Shown here piece by piece: positions 18,309 through 28,880 of a DNA stretch of 64,000 bases. The notes below the pieces were generated by a model. The model was not told the origin of the DNA and searched no databases. It saw only the letters and a program-made list of their open reading frames with translations. The position numbers and the translations under genes are program-made. Origin of the DNA: Antarcticibacterium sp. 1MA-6-2 (GTDB lineage Bacteria; Bacteroidota; Bacteroidia; Flavobacteriales; Flavobacteriaceae). The DNA is taken from positions 62,001 through 126,000 of the forward strand of contig NZ_CP091036.1 in assembly GCF_021535135.1 (NCBI RefSeq). The letters are read 5' to 3'. Positions within the stretch are counted from its first letter, which is position 1. The number at the start of each line of letters is the position of its first letter.

Positions 18309-19727
18309 ATGAACGACCACATTAATTTATTTCTAAAAAGTCTTTTGGACAGGGAGAATTCTCTGAACAAAACCTCCTATGCATTAGAGTGGATAAGGGA
18401 TCAAAATGAAATGGTGGAAGTAAAGGTGAGCCAAATTCCATTTTACAAACTCAAAAATTGGAAACTGACTGAAGAAAAGTTGCATCACGAATCGGGTAAG
18501 TTTTTCTCTATTGATGGGATCGATGTTAAGACCAACGCAGGAAATGTTCATCATTGGCAACAGCCAATTATAAATCAGCCGGAAATAGGCTATTTGGGAT
18601 TTATTACCAAAGAATTTAACGGAGTGCTTCATTTTTTAATGCAGGCAAAGATTGAACCCGGAAACATCAATTATGTACAATTATCGCCGTCCCTTCAGGC
18701 AACCAGGAGTAATTATTCCCGGGTACATAAAGGAAATGCTCCTGCATATCTCGAATATTTTCAGAATGCCACAAAAGAAGAGATATTACTGGATCAGCTC
18801 CAGTCAGAACAGGGGGCGAGATTTCTAAAAAAGCGTAATAGAAATATTATTATCAAAATAGAAAAGGAAATTGAGGTTCTTGAAAATTTCCTTTGGCTCA
18901 CATTAGCTCAGATAAAGGAGTTAATGCGCTATGATAATGTTATAAATATGGATACCCGTACGGTAATTTCAGGTATTCCTCTGGGGGATTTTTCTCTCGA
19001 AAGTATCGAAGTGATAAGAACGATGAGTAACATTTGCTTCACAAAATATACTGAGGCATTATTAAGATCTTCTTCTTATGAGGCACAGAGCTACAACAGT
19101 CTCAACGATGTTATATTATTCATTACCAATCAAAAGTGTAACTACGACCTGGAAGTTCAGAAGATGCCGCTAAGTGATCTTAAAGACTGGGTTATAGGAG
19201 AAAATTCTATACATCATAAGGATAGGAAGTATTTTGAAATAATAGCTGCCGATATAAAAATAGGGAACAGGGAAGTGATCAACTGGAGCCAGCCTATGGT
19301 GAGACCAGTGCAGGAAGGAATCTGTGCCTTTATTTGTAAGAGCATTAATGGAGTACTACATTTTATAGTTCAGGCAAAATTAGAATGCGGAAATTTTGAT
19401 GTTATTGAGTTTGCCCCAACAGTACAATGCCTTACAGATAACTACAGAACTGAATATTCACTGGGAGCACTTCCGTTTTTAAAAGAAGTTCTTAACGCGA
19501 AGCCTGAAAATATCATTTTTGATACTTTTCAATCTGAAGAGGGTGGACGTTTTTACAGAGAGCAGAACAAGAGCATGGTTATTTTTGCAGATGAGGGTTT
19601 CCCGATAGAACTACCGGAGAATTATATCTGGATGACCTACAGCCAGATGCAAACTTTTATGAAACATAATAATTACGTGAATATTCAGGCAAGAAGCTTG
19701 TTGTCTGCGTTAACCTTTGACCTTTAA
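18309..19727 (+). CDS. NDP-hexose 2,3-dehydratase (EvaA/TylX3 family)
   Basis: Protein of 472 residues made of two homologous halves, as in this family: YKLKNWKLTEEKLHHESGKF, GFITKEFNGVLHFLMQAKIE and DQLQSEQGARFLKKRN in the first half; LKDWVIGENSIHHKDRKYFE, AFICKSINGVLHFIVQAKLE and DTFQSEEGGRFYREQN in the second. It removes the 2-hydroxyl of dTDP-4-keto-6-deoxyglucose, the committed step to 2,6-dideoxyhexoses, best known from antibiotic pathways. Its stop codon overlaps the next start (TAATG), linking it tightly to the reductase. Uncommon in polysaccharide loci of Flavobacteriaceae as far as I know. Confidence 0.92.
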   Translation: MNDHINLFLKSLLDRENSLNKTSYALEWIRDQNEMVEVKVSQIPFYKLKNWKLTEEKLHHESGKFFSIDGIDVKTNAGNVHHWQQPIINQPEIGYLGFITKEFNGVLHFLMQAKIEPGNINYVQLSPSLQATRSNYSRVHKGNAPAYLEYFQNATKEEILLDQLQSEQGARFLKKRNRNIIIKIEKEIEVLENFLWLTLAQIKELMRYDNVINMDTRTVISGIPLGDFSLESIEVIRTMSNICFTKYTEALLRSSSYEAQSYNSLNDVILFITNQKCNYDLEVQKMPLSDLKDWVIGENSIHHKDRKYFEIIAADIKIGNREVINWSQPMVRPVQEGICAFICKSINGVLHFIVQAKLECGNFDVIEFAPTVQCLTDNYRTEYSLGALPFLKEVLNAKPENIIFDTFQSEEGGRFYREQNKSMVIFADEGFPIELPENYIWMTYSQMQTFMKHNNYVNIQARSLLSALTFDL

Positions 19728-20717
19728 TGGAAGAAAAAGCAAACAAAATAAGAATAGGTGTTCTTGGAGCCGCTAATATTGCCGTTCGATCTGTCATTCC
19801 GGCCATAGAATCTCTTCAGGAAAGATTTGAGCTGGTTGGTATTGGATCAAGAAGTGCCTCTAAAAAGCAGGATGTTGATCAACAGAAATTAATTGAAGGA
19901 TATGATAATCTTTTGGATAATTTTTCTTTGGATGCCGTCTATATTCCTTTACCAAATTCCCTTCATTTTGAGTGGGTGAGAAAAGCCCTTGAAAGAGGTA
20001 TTCACGTGCTGGTTGAAAAATCTCTGGGTTGTAGTTACGAAGAGGTAGTTGAACTTAATAAGCTTGCTTCGGAAAAAGATCTTGTTCTTGTAGAAAACTT
20101 CCAGTTTCGGTTCCACTCCCAGTTGAAATATGTTTTAGACGTTTTAAAGGATGGAAAACTAGGAGAACTGCGAATTGTAAGAAGTACTTTCTGTTTTCCG
20201 CCTTTTCCTGATAAGGAAAATATCCGTTACAAGGAAGAACTTGGTGGAGGTGCTCTATTGGATGCCGGAGCTTATCCGGTGAAGATTTCTCAATTATTGC
20301 TGGGAAATGACCTTCAGGTTACTTCTGCAGTGCTCAATAACGAAGATCAGGAAGTTGACATTTGGGGAGGAGCTTTTCTTCAGCAAAAGAATGGAAAATT
20401 GTTTTCAGAAATAGCTTTTGGTTTTGATAACTACTATCAGTGTAGTGTGGAATTAGTGGGATCTAAAGGTAGACTTTATACCAACAGAATTTTTACTGCC
20501 GGGGAGGCAGTAACTCCTACTATACTTCTTGAAACAAATTCAGAGGGACCAAAGGAAATAAAACTGAACCCTGATAATCACTTTAGGAATATGCTTGTTC
20601 ATTTTTCTGAGCTTATTAAAGGTAATCAGGATGCTTAGTGACGAATATAACGCAAATGTTAATCAGGCTCGTTTACTGCAGGAGGTAAGAACCCTGGCGG
20701 CTAAAAATTTGAGGTAA
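19727..20717 (+). CDS. NDP-hexose 3-ketoreductase, Gfo/Idh/MocA family (one apparent frameshift near the end)
   Basis: About 330 residues after correction. Rossmann motif GVLGAANIAVRSVIPAI at the N-terminus; VLVEKSLG contains the EK dipeptide of the family; GGALLDAGAYPV is the substrate-domain signature. It reduces the 3-keto intermediate left by the 2,3-dehydratase, giving a dTDP-4-keto-2,6-dideoxyhexose. At 20633-20639 GCTTAGT creates a premature stop; GCCGGT restores a C-terminal helix ending QARLLQEVRTLAAKNLR, typical of the family end. The apparent stop at 20636 removes only the last ~26 residues. Confidence 0.88.
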
Positions 20718-20738
20718 ACAACGACTAAAAACTTATTT

Positions 20739-21722
20739 ATGCCACATATTTCCATTGTTAGCCCTATTTACAATGCTGGAAAAATTATTCCTGAACTTAT
20801 CCGGCGCATTGAAGCCAGCGTTGAGGTGATCACGGCTGACTATGAAATAATTTTTGTAGAGGACGGCGGACCTGATAATTCCTGGGAAGTAATCCAGCAA
20901 TATGCGGTAGAGAGGCCAAAATTAAAAGGTTATAAACTCAGCAGAAATTTTGGACAACATTATGCTGTAACCGCCGGATTAGATCTTGCTAAAGGAGATT
21001 GGGTAGTGGTTATGGATTGCGATTTACAGGACCAACCTGAAGAAATTGAGAAGTTGTATTTAAAAGCACAGGAAGGTTACGATCTTGTGCTGGCACAGCG
21101 AATGGAGAGGAAAGATAATGCTTTAAAAAAGTTGTTCTCAAAGAGCTTCAACAGGACATTAGGTTACCTTACCGGAGCCGAACAGGATGAAACTGTGGGT
21201 AGCTTTGGTATTTACAGTAGAAAGGTGGTGAATGCCATAGTCTCAATGAGGGAATCTATAAGATATTTTCCTACAATGGTGAAGTGGGTTGGTTTTAAAA
21301 CTGCTAAAGTTGAAGTTGCGCATAATTACAGGGAGGAAGGTAAGTCAAATTACAGTGTGGGAAAACTGTTTAAACTGGCCACAGATATTATTCTTGCTTA
21401 TTCGGACAAGCCATTGAGACTGCTGGTTTCTTCAGGACTAATTATTTCCATTATTTCCTTTCTCGTGGCGGTCTTTTATTTTCTGAAATGGTTAATTGAT
21501 GGAGTAGATGTTTTAGGATTTACCAGTTTAATTATTTCTATCTGGTTGCTTTCGGGGATTATAATACTTACACTGGGAATTGTTGGGCTTTATGTCGGAA
21601 AAATTTTCGAAGGAGTAAAGAACAGACCCCTATATATTATTTCTGAAGAAGTAAATCATCAAAAGGAGAATTCTGAAGATTTTCGTTTAAAAGGCTTTCC
21701 GTCCCCAAATTTGCAGCGGTAG
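20739..21722 (+). CDS. GtrB/DPM1-like polyprenyl-phosphate glycosyltransferase
   Basis: Protein of 327 residues. N-terminal GT2 domain (SIVSPIYNAGKIIPELI, VEDGGPDNSW, DCDLQDQPEEI, EEGKSNYSVGKLF) followed by two transmembrane segments near residues 230-255 and 265-295. This arrangement is that of GtrB, which loads a sugar from a nucleotide onto undecaprenyl phosphate for later transfer outside the cytoplasm. The next gene encodes a multi-spanning membrane protein with a GT-C look, the usual partner. Confidence 0.9.
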   Translation: MPHISIVSPIYNAGKIIPELIRRIEASVEVITADYEIIFVEDGGPDNSWEVIQQYAVERPKLKGYKLSRNFGQHYAVTAGLDLAKGDWVVVMDCDLQDQPEEIEKLYLKAQEGYDLVLAQRMERKDNALKKLFSKSFNRTLGYLTGAEQDETVGSFGIYSRKVVNAIVSMRESIRYFPTMVKWVGFKTAKVEVAHNYREEGKSNYSVGKLFKLATDIILAYSDKPLRLLVSSGLIISIISFLVAVFYFLKWLIDGVDVLGFTSLIISIWLLSGIIILTLGIVGLYVGKIFEGVKNRPLYIISEEVNHQKENSEDFRLKGFPSPNLQR

Positions 21723-21770
21723 AGTTTTCGCCTCTTCTACTGAAAAGTTTTAATCTAATTAAAGTTCTTA

Positions 21771-23338
21771 ATGTTCGGCAGAATTGAAAAAATAACATAT
21801 CTGGTTTTCTTTTTATCTAATTTTTTAATGCTGATCAATCCCGGTATTTTTTGGGATGACTGGGGGCTTTATAATATGAGTGATAAAGGAATAATGAGCC
21901 AGTATTACGGTAACGGAATTATTGTCTTTGGTTATGTTCACCTGTTTCTGAAGTCTTTGGGAGGATCCCCATTTCTGTATCACCTGCTTACTTTTTTACT
22001 TCAGTTACTTTCAATTTTTACATTATTTCGAATAACAGATAGAGTCTCACCAAAAGGGAATAACAGGATCTACCTATTATTTTCGGTTCTAATATTCACA
22101 ATATTCCCGTATTACGATTCGAAAATAACGATGATCGTATTTCCCTATACGCTTTGTTTAACTCTCTTTGTTGTTGCAACATACTTTTTATTCAGGTTTA
22201 GAGAAAGCAAAGGGATTGGCTATAGGCTATTGTCATTGCTCTTTTTTTCCTTTCCTTTTTTACCAATTCTCTACTATTCTTTTACGTTGTTCCTTTGTTT
22301 TTTGCTTTTTTCTATACAAGCTTTACCTATCCCTTTAGCTTAGAAAATGTAAAGAATTGGTTTATTATTATCCTTAAGAGAATAGACTTTTTTCTATTGC
22401 CTATCGTTTTTTGGATAATGAGGCTTAACTTCTTTATGCCATCTCAGCAATATGAAGCACTTGGCTATAACGAGGTCAACCTGGAAACATTAATTCAAAT
22501 TCCTTACAGAACAGCAGTTCTTTTAAAGATCTTTGTTACAGATCTGTTCCCGTTCGTGACGGAGTCTTTTGAATATCCTGAACTTTGGATACTTTTTGCA
22601 GCCACAGCTTTTGGGATTTACTCTGCTTTGTCCAATATCGATCTTAAAATACAAGTTTCCTGGAAAATGCTCGCCTGGGGAATAATAATCTTTTTTGCAG
22701 GAGCTTTTCCTTATTTGATGGTGAACAAATATCCCACTTATATAGATTATATGTCGCGGCATCAACTCCTAATTGGGTTTGGGGCCAGTCTCAGCTTTTG
22801 TGCACTAATTTTTCTCCTAAAGTCGCCTCTTGCTAAACGTGTGCTGCTATCTGGAAGTATTGCAGCTTTTATTTGTTTAAATGTATTCATCCAATTTAGC
22901 TTTTTCAAGGGATATGTAAAGCAGGAAGTTTTTCGGGATTATTTTGCTGCAGAAGATCTTAGCAGCCAATCTTCCCAAACCATTTTGCTTGAAGATGCAA
23001 CTTTAGACTTTACCCAAAAAGGAAATCCGGTGAAATTCTATGCATTTGCGGGAATGCTTAAACAGAAGAATGAAAAAGAAAATATAGTAATAATTCCTGA
23101 AGAAATTCTGAACAAATTTATAGCGATTGACTTGTTTTCAATGATCGAACCCTATAGTTACCAATACAATCTTTCAGATTATAAATATACAGAACCAGAT
23201 CAAAGACTTGTCGTGAAATATTCCGAAGAGGAAAAACCTCTTTTTCCAATTTTTACCTACTATGGACAATTTTTCTCCGGTAACAAAAGTGAGTGGAATA
23301 AATATTTTGATTTTCAGTTGAAGCCTTTGGAGGAATAA
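21771..23338 (+). CDS. Multi-spanning membrane protein, probable GT-C glycosyltransferase (one apparent frameshift)
   Basis: About 522 residues after correction, with roughly ten hydrophobic segments and a C-terminal soluble part. The first periplasmic loop has an acidic pair (NPGIFWDDWGLY), as in GT-C enzymes that use polyprenyl-phosphate sugars. The frame shifts by -1 between about 22262 and 22290; a lost T in the run at ~22281 would join YYSF to YVVPLFFAFFYTSF. No RCCGGY fits, so this belongs to the homopolymer-error class. Coupled to the GtrB-like gene 48 bases upstream: probable side-chain glycosylation in the periplasm. Confidence 0.65.
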
Positions 23339-23479
23339 CAGGATACTCACTAATAATGTCAAATTTCCTATTCGGTAGGAAGGGTTTTATATTTTTTTTA
23401 TAATATTAAAAGAACCTTAAGCTTTAACATATGCGTAAATTCGCTGTGTAAAAGGTAATTGGCTTAAAAAATTTACAAA

Positions 23480-24667
23480 TTGGATATTTTAAAACTTATA
23501 GGAAGAACAAAAGCCCTTTTTGATGCTGACATTCGCGAGCACGAAAATGAGTTGCAGGAGATTATTACCAGTTCTTCATTTCTTGTTTTGGGAGGTGCGG
23601 GTTCTATAGGCCAGGCTGTAACAAAAGAGATCTTTAAAAGGAATCCGAAGAAACTTCATGTAGTTGATATTAGCGAAAATAATCTGGTTGAAGTTGTGAG
23701 GGATATAAGAAGTTCTTTTGGTTATATCTCAGGAGACTTTAGAACATTTGCCCTGGATATTGGTTCAGTTGAATATAAATCTTTCATTAAGGCAGATGGA
23801 GATTACGATTACGTTTTAAATCTTTCAGCTCTTAAGCATGTCCGCAGTGAAAAAGATCCATTTACGCTAATGCGGATGATAGATGTGAACATTTTTAATA
23901 CAGATGAGACCATTCTTCAAAGTATAGAAAAGAAGACTAAAAAATATTTTTGCGTATCTACAGATAAGGCCGCAAACCCTGTAAATATGATGGGTGCTTC
24001 CAAGCGAATTATGGAAATGTTCCTGATGCGCAGGAGCCAGAATTTTACAATTTCAACAGCAAGATTCGCCAACGTAGCTTTTTCTGACGGTTCACTATTG
24101 CACAGCTTTAATCAAAGACTACAGAAAAATCAGCCTATCGTTGCTCCTAATGATGTAAGGAGATATTTTGTTACACCTCAGGAATCGGGTGAATTATGCT
24201 TGATGTCCTGCATTTTTGGGGAAAACAGGGATGTGTTCTTCCCGAAGCTAAGTGAAAAGTTACATCTAATAAGTTTTTCAGATATAGCAGTAAAATACCT
24301 GGAGCAAAAAGGATACGAAGCATACGAATGCGAAAATGAAGATGAGGCGAGAAATTTAATGGATGAGCTCCCGCAGCAAGGAAAATGGCCGTGTCTCTTC
24401 GCTCCAAGTGATACCACAGGAGAAAAAGATTTTGAAGAATTTTTTACCGATGAAGAAATCCTGGACCTCCACAGATTTGAAAGTCTTGGGATCATAAAAA
24501 ATTCTTTAGATGTGCAAAATGAGAAGCTCGAGCATTTTGAAAAGGAGATCGAGAGGATGAGAAAAAATGAGGAATGGTCGAAGGAGGAAATCGCAGAGCT
24601 TTTTAATGAAATGATTCCAAATTTTGATCATCTCGAAAAAGGAAAATATTTAGATGCCAAAATGTAA
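23480..24667 (+). CDS. UDP-N-acetylglucosamine 4,6-dehydratase, soluble CapD/LegB-like
   Basis: Protein of 395 residues without the N-terminal membrane helices of PglF or WbpM, so closer to the soluble PseB/LegB type, with an unusually long acidic C-terminal extension (residues ~290-395). NAD-binding motif LGGAGSIGQAVTKEIF near residue 33 and the signature STDKAANPVNMMGASKRIME near 155. First gene of the nonulosonic-acid cassette. Start taken as TTG 23480, as no ATG precedes the Rossmann motif in frame. It probably makes a UDP-4-keto-6-deoxyhexosamine; no LegC-type aminotransferase is adjacent. Confidence 0.85.
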   Translation: MDILKLIGRTKALFDADIREHENELQEIITSSSFLVLGGAGSIGQAVTKEIFKRNPKKLHVVDISENNLVEVVRDIRSSFGYISGDFRTFALDIGSVEYKSFIKADGDYDYVLNLSALKHVRSEKDPFTLMRMIDVNIFNTDETILQSIEKKTKKYFCVSTDKAANPVNMMGASKRIMEMFLMRRSQNFTISTARFANVAFSDGSLLHSFNQRLQKNQPIVAPNDVRRYFVTPQESGELCLMSCIFGENRDVFFPKLSEKLHLISFSDIAVKYLEQKGYEAYECENEDEARNLMDELPQQGKWPCLFAPSDTTGEKDFEEFFTDEEILDLHRFESLGIIKNSLDVQNEKLEHFEKEIERMRKNEEWSKEEIAELFNEMIPNFDHLEKGKYLDAKM

Positions 24668-24672
24668 AGCAT

Positions 24673-25311
24673 TTGAACAACAGCGGGAATTTGAATAAAA
24701 AAGGAATTGTTATAGTCGGATATTCCGGGCACGGATTAGTAGTGGCAGATGCGGCTTTGGCAATGGGTCTTGATTTAAAATATTACTGCGAAAAAAATGA
24801 GAGGACAATAAATCCTTTTGACCTGAAGTATGCAGGATTTGAAGGTGATGAAGCATATAATTGGTCTGCAGAATATGATTATATACTTGGAATAGGGGAT
24901 AACCGGATAAGAAGAAAAACAGGAGAGCTAATTACAGCGAATAATCGTAATTGTTTAAATGTTATTCATCCTTCGTCCACTGTTTCCAGATTGTCCCGAA
25001 TGGGAATAGGTAATTTCATTAGCAGTGGAGTTCATTTAAATGCACTCGCCACAATTGGAAATTATTGTATAATGAATACGGGAGCAGTAGTTGAGCACGA
25101 ATGTAGATTAGGAGATGCAGTCCATATAGCTCCGGGAGCTGTTTTGGCGGGTAATGTGTCCATTGGCAGTGGTTCCTTTGTTGGTGCCAATTCAGTAATA
25201 AAAGAAGGTGTGACAATAGGAGATAATGTCATTATAGGAGCAGGCACGGTCGTATTAAAGAACATAGAAAACAATAATAAAATTGTAGGAAATCCAGGAA
25301 GAGTTATATGA
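24673..25311 (+). CDS. NeuD/PglD-like sugar acyltransferase
   Basis: Protein of 212 residues: an N-terminal Rossmann-like domain (GIVIVGYSGHGLVVADAALA) and a C-terminal left-handed beta-helix of hexapeptide repeats (VVEHECRLGDAVHIAPGAVL, GANSVIKEGVTIGDNVIIGA). This is the PglD/NeuD architecture, which acetylates amino sugars or sialic acids with acetyl-CoA. Start is a TTG; a second TTG at 24691 is possible. It overlaps neuB by four bases (ATGA), so it probably acts on the same nonulosonic-acid pathway. Confidence 0.88.
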   Translation: MNNSGNLNKKGIVIVGYSGHGLVVADAALAMGLDLKYYCEKNERTINPFDLKYAGFEGDEAYNWSAEYDYILGIGDNRIRRKTGELITANNRNCLNVIHPSSTVSRLSRMGIGNFISSGVHLNALATIGNYCIMNTGAVVEHECRLGDAVHIAPGAVLAGNVSIGSGSFVGANSVIKEGVTIGDNVIIGAGTVVLKNIENNNKIVGNPGRVI

Positions 25312-26319
25312 GGAAAGAAGTACTAATTATTGCGGAAGCAGGAGTTAACCACAACGGTAATTTTGAACAGGCTAAAAAACTGATCGATGCGGCTGCGGAA
25401 GCAGGTGCCGATTATGTCAAGTTTCAGACTTTTAAAGCTGATAAGCTGGTTACCAAATCTGCGCAACGTGCAGAGTACCAGAATTCCAATACGGGGGACA
25501 CAGATTCTCAATACCAAATGCTTAAAAAACTGGAACTTTCTGAAGAAATGCACCAGTCCCTCATCGATTATTGTAACTCGAAATCAATAAAATTTCTTTC
25601 AACAGGCTTTGATCTTGACAGCCTGGAATTTTTAGATAATCTTGGGATCGAACTTTTTAAAGTTCCTTCAGGGGAACTGACGAACCTGATCTATCTGCGG
25701 AAAATAGCAAGTTTTGGTAAAACGGTAGTACTCTCTACAGGAATGGCTAATATGCAGGAAGTAGAAGCTGCTTTTAATGTTTTAACTTCTGAAGGAATAA
25801 AAAAAGAAGATATAACCATTCTACATTGTAATACAGAATATCCCACTCCGCTTAGCCGATGTAAATCTGAAGGCAATGAACAGCATAGGGAAAAACCTGG
25901 ATGTAGCGATTGGCTATTCAGATCATACTCTCGGCATAGAAGTTCCCATTGCCGCCGTGGCTTTGGGTGCGACAGTGATTGAAAAACATTTCACCCTCGA
26001 CAGAAATTTGCCCGGACCTGATCACAGAGCTTCTTTGGAACCTGATGAACTAAAGGCTATGGTGAGTGCTATTAGGAATATTGAACTGGCCATTGCAGGG
26101 AGCGGAGTCAAAGAACCTTCACCCTCAGAAAAGAAGAACATACAGTTTGGTCGAAAGAGTATCGTGGCTAAAAAAGATATAAAAAAGGGAGAATTACTTA
26201 CTGAAGAAAATCTTACAGTAAAAAGGCCCGGAACAGGTATCTCTCCTATGGAATGGGACAATGTGCTCAATACTACGGCAAAGGCTGATTTTTCTGAAGA
26301 TGAATTTATAAGTATCTAA
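25308..26319 (+). CDS. neuB: Nonulosonate (sialic/legionaminic acid) synthase (one apparent frameshift)
   Basis: About 337 residues after correction, the usual NeuB length. TIM-barrel motifs IAEAGVNHNGNFEQAKKLID, KFQTFKADKLV, PSGELTNL and HCNTEYPTP, then GYSDHTLGIEVPIAAVALGA with EKHFTLD, and a C-terminal SAF (antifreeze-like) domain from about residue 285 (GRKSIVAKKDIKKGELL). Condenses phosphoenolpyruvate with an N-acylated hexose. At 25850-25856 GCTTAGC shifts the frame +1; GCCGGC restores it into ADVNLKAMNS. Could make N-acetylneuraminate, legionaminate or a relative; neighbours (dehydratase, PtmE-like) favour a legionaminate-type acid. Confidence 0.92.
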
Positions 26320-26321
26320 TT

Positions 26322-27293
26322 ATGGAATTAAAGAGATATAAAGAAGGAGATGAAGAACAGATTTTAGAGCTGTTTGAACTTGCTTTCAAGAAAAAATTAT
26401 CAAAAGAATTCTGGCTTTGGCGTTTTAAAAATAATCCTTTTCTGGACCCCGAGATGATCAACCTTATGTGGGAAGATGATGTGCTGGCGGGGCATTATGC
26501 AGTATCTGCGCTGGAAATGGTGGTGGGCGATAAGGAGGTTCTGGCAAGTCTGTCAGGAACTACAATGACACATCCATCTTTTCAGGGGAAAGGAATTTTT
26601 TCTACTCTTTCTCTGGAGCTCTATGACAGAGTGAACAGAGAGCACGGGGTAAATATGGTCTTGGGTTTTCCGAATAAGAATTCACATTACGGACTCGTAA
26701 AAAAGATTGAGTGGAAAGATGTCGCCATAGTTCCAAACCTGTCTTTAAGTACCGGAAATTTAAAAAAGACTGTACTTACTACTTCAGTAAAAAACATTGA
26801 AACCTTTGACGATTCTCACTCAGGTTTTATAAAAAATATTATTTCTGAACTTGGTTTTTCTGTTTCTGTAAGCCGCTCCACCAAGTATCTGAACTGGAGA
26901 TATAGAGACTGCCCGATAAATGATTATAGCTGCCTTGAAATTAGTAAGGATGGAGCATGTGTGGGTGTGGTGATCACTAAGATCTTCCAGCCGGATCCTT
27001 CCACAGGTCCTGAATTAGATATTGTGGATCTTTTTTGTGCTCCCGATCTAAAGCTGCTTCAGGAAATCCTTATCCACGTTGATAATCATTATTCTGAAAA
27101 AGGTTTGACCGATTCCAACTTTAATCTTTGGATGTCTCTTTTCGATCCCAGGCATTTACTTATGGAAAGACTTGGTTTTTCACCGGGGATGCCGCTTACT
27201 TATATGTGCACCAAAGAATTTTCTGAAGGATTTAGCCAAATAGCAGATTATAGAAACTGGTATATATCAATGGGGGATTCAGATATATTTTAA
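26322..27293 (+). CDS. GNAT-fold N-acyltransferase
   Basis: Protein of 323 residues with a GNAT acetyl-CoA-binding segment (THPSFQGKGIFSTLSLELYD) around residues 85-105 and a longer C-terminal half with WRYRDCP. It is clearly related to the gene at 49554 (THPEFQGRGIFKKLTL). Position between neuB and neuC suggests N-acylation of the amino sugar or nonulosonic acid; the acyl group cannot be told from sequence. Three bases separate it from neuB. Confidence 0.75.
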   Translation: MELKRYKEGDEEQILELFELAFKKKLSKEFWLWRFKNNPFLDPEMINLMWEDDVLAGHYAVSALEMVVGDKEVLASLSGTTMTHPSFQGKGIFSTLSLELYDRVNREHGVNMVLGFPNKNSHYGLVKKIEWKDVAIVPNLSLSTGNLKKTVLTTSVKNIETFDDSHSGFIKNIISELGFSVSVSRSTKYLNWRYRDCPINDYSCLEISKDGACVGVVITKIFQPDPSTGPELDIVDLFCAPDLKLLQEILIHVDNHYSEKGLTDSNFNLWMSLFDPRHLLMERLGFSPGMPLTYMCTKEFSEGFSQIADYRNWYISMGDSDIF

Positions 27294-27295
27294 AT

Positions 27296-28462
27296 ATGGA
27301 GAAAAGAAAGATCCTTGCCGTTACTTGGTGCCAGATCAGATTATGATCTTTTGTTTTCTGTTTATCAGAAATTAAATGAAGATGCCAGATTTGACTTCCA
27401 GATTTTAATTACAGGTCCGCATCTTTCAGAAAAATTCGGACTAACAGCACAGTACGTGGAAAAGGATGGTTTTTTTGTTGCAGATAAGGTTTATAATTTA
27501 ATTGATTCAGATAAAAAACTGGGAAGAGCAGTTTCTATTGGGAATCAAATTTCCGGTTTAGCGCAATCCTTCAGCAGGATTTCACCTGATATAATCCTGG
27601 TTGCAGGAGACAGGGAAGAATCAATTTCTGTAGCTTTAACAGGTGCTTATTTGGATATTCCTGTGGCTCACTTTTTTGGAGGGGATATTGCCAAGGATGG
27701 CAACATTGACAACAGTACAAGATACGCCACCAGTAAATATGCCCACATACATTTCCCAAGCCTGGAGGAGCACAAACAGACCTTGCTTAAACTTGGGGAG
27801 GATGATTGGAGAATTTTTCTTGTTGGGAATCCCGCAATAGACAGGCTTCTTTCAACCGATATTCTTACTCAGGAGGAAACACTTTCCCGTTTAGGTGACG
27901 GGGAAATGCATCAGGAATACTGTGTTTTAATTCAGCATTCAATTATTACACAGGTTGAGGAACAAAGGAAGCATATAAGAACCACTCTTGAATCTATTCT
28001 GAAGTATGAGGGGCACTGCTATATAAATTATCCAAATTCCGATGCCGGGAGTGACGAAATTATTAAAGCATACCAGGAATACTCGAAGAAGTACCCGGAG
28101 AAATTTACTTTGTTCCAAAATCTCAACTACAGATGTACGTGAGCCTTATGAGTCACGCGGAATTTCTTATAGGGAATTCAAGTTCGGGAGTAGTGGAAGT
28201 AGCTTCCCTTGGTTTACCTGCAATAAATATTGGAATGCGTCAAAGAGGTAGATTACACGGAGATAATGTAATATTTGTCGATAACGATTTTGATCAAATA
28301 ACAGACGCAATTACAAAAGCCAGAACAGATTCAGAATTTTTAGAAAAGGTGAAGCAGAAAAAGAATCCTTACGGCGAGGGTAACTCTGGAGAGAAGGTTG
28401 TAAAAGTGCTGGCAGATTTGGTTTTTGACGATAATCTGATTTATAAAAATATAACTTATTAA
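27296..28462 (+). CDS. neuC: Hydrolysing UDP-N-acetylglucosamine 2-epimerase, NeuC/LegG type (two apparent frameshifts)
   Basis: About 389 residues after correction. ATG 27296 gives MEKRKILAVTGARSDYD once ACTTGGT at 27323-27329 is restored to ACCGGT; TGARSDYD is the family signature. A second damaged site, ACTAC at 28126-28130 (ACCGGC expected), shifts the frame back, and the rest reads through FLIGNSSSGVVEVASLGLP. The two shifts cancel, so the total length stays a multiple of three. Hydrolyses UDP-GlcNAc or a UDP-diacetamido sugar to the 2-epimerised free sugar for NeuB. Confidence 0.9.
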
Positions 28463-28473
28463 GGTACTTCAAT

Positions 28474-28879
28474 ATGTTTGAAATAGGACAAAAAGTTTCC
28501 ATAGAAAAAGTTTTCAATGAAGAGGAGGTGCTTAATTTTTCCAAAATGTCTATGGATGATAATCCCATTCATTTTGATAAAGATTACGCGCATAATTCCC
28601 GGTTTAAGCAACGAATTGTCCAAGGACCTTTTGTCACTTCTCTTATTGGAGGGTTATTGGGTTCTAAACTTCCGGGTCCCGGAACTATCTATATTAACCA
28701 GAACACTCAGTTCCTAAAGCCTGTATTTATAGGGGATAAGGTAACTGCAAGTATTGAAATAAAAGAAATCAGAGAAGATAAACCTAGTAATAAAACTAAG
28801 AACTTGGGTTGAGAAAGAGAACGGAGAATTGGTGATAGACGGGGAAGCAGTAGTTTTATTTCTTGGAGATAAAAAGTAA
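28474..28879 (+). CDS. MaoC-like hot-dog dehydratase (one apparent frameshift)
   Basis: About 135 residues after correction: a single hot-dog domain with the hydratase-2 motif (SMDDNPIHFDKDYA, with the catalytic Asp/His) followed by GPFVTSLIGGLLG. MaoC proteins hydrate or dehydrate acyl-CoAs. At 28782-28788 ACCTAGT shifts the frame; ACCGGT restores the terminal strands (TWVEKENGELVIDGEAVVLF). Its presence inside a nonulosonic-acid cassette is unexpected; it may prepare a hydroxyacyl group (for example 3-hydroxybutyryl) for N-acylation by a neighbouring acyltransferase. That role is inference. Confidence 0.8.
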
Positions 28880-28880
28880 T

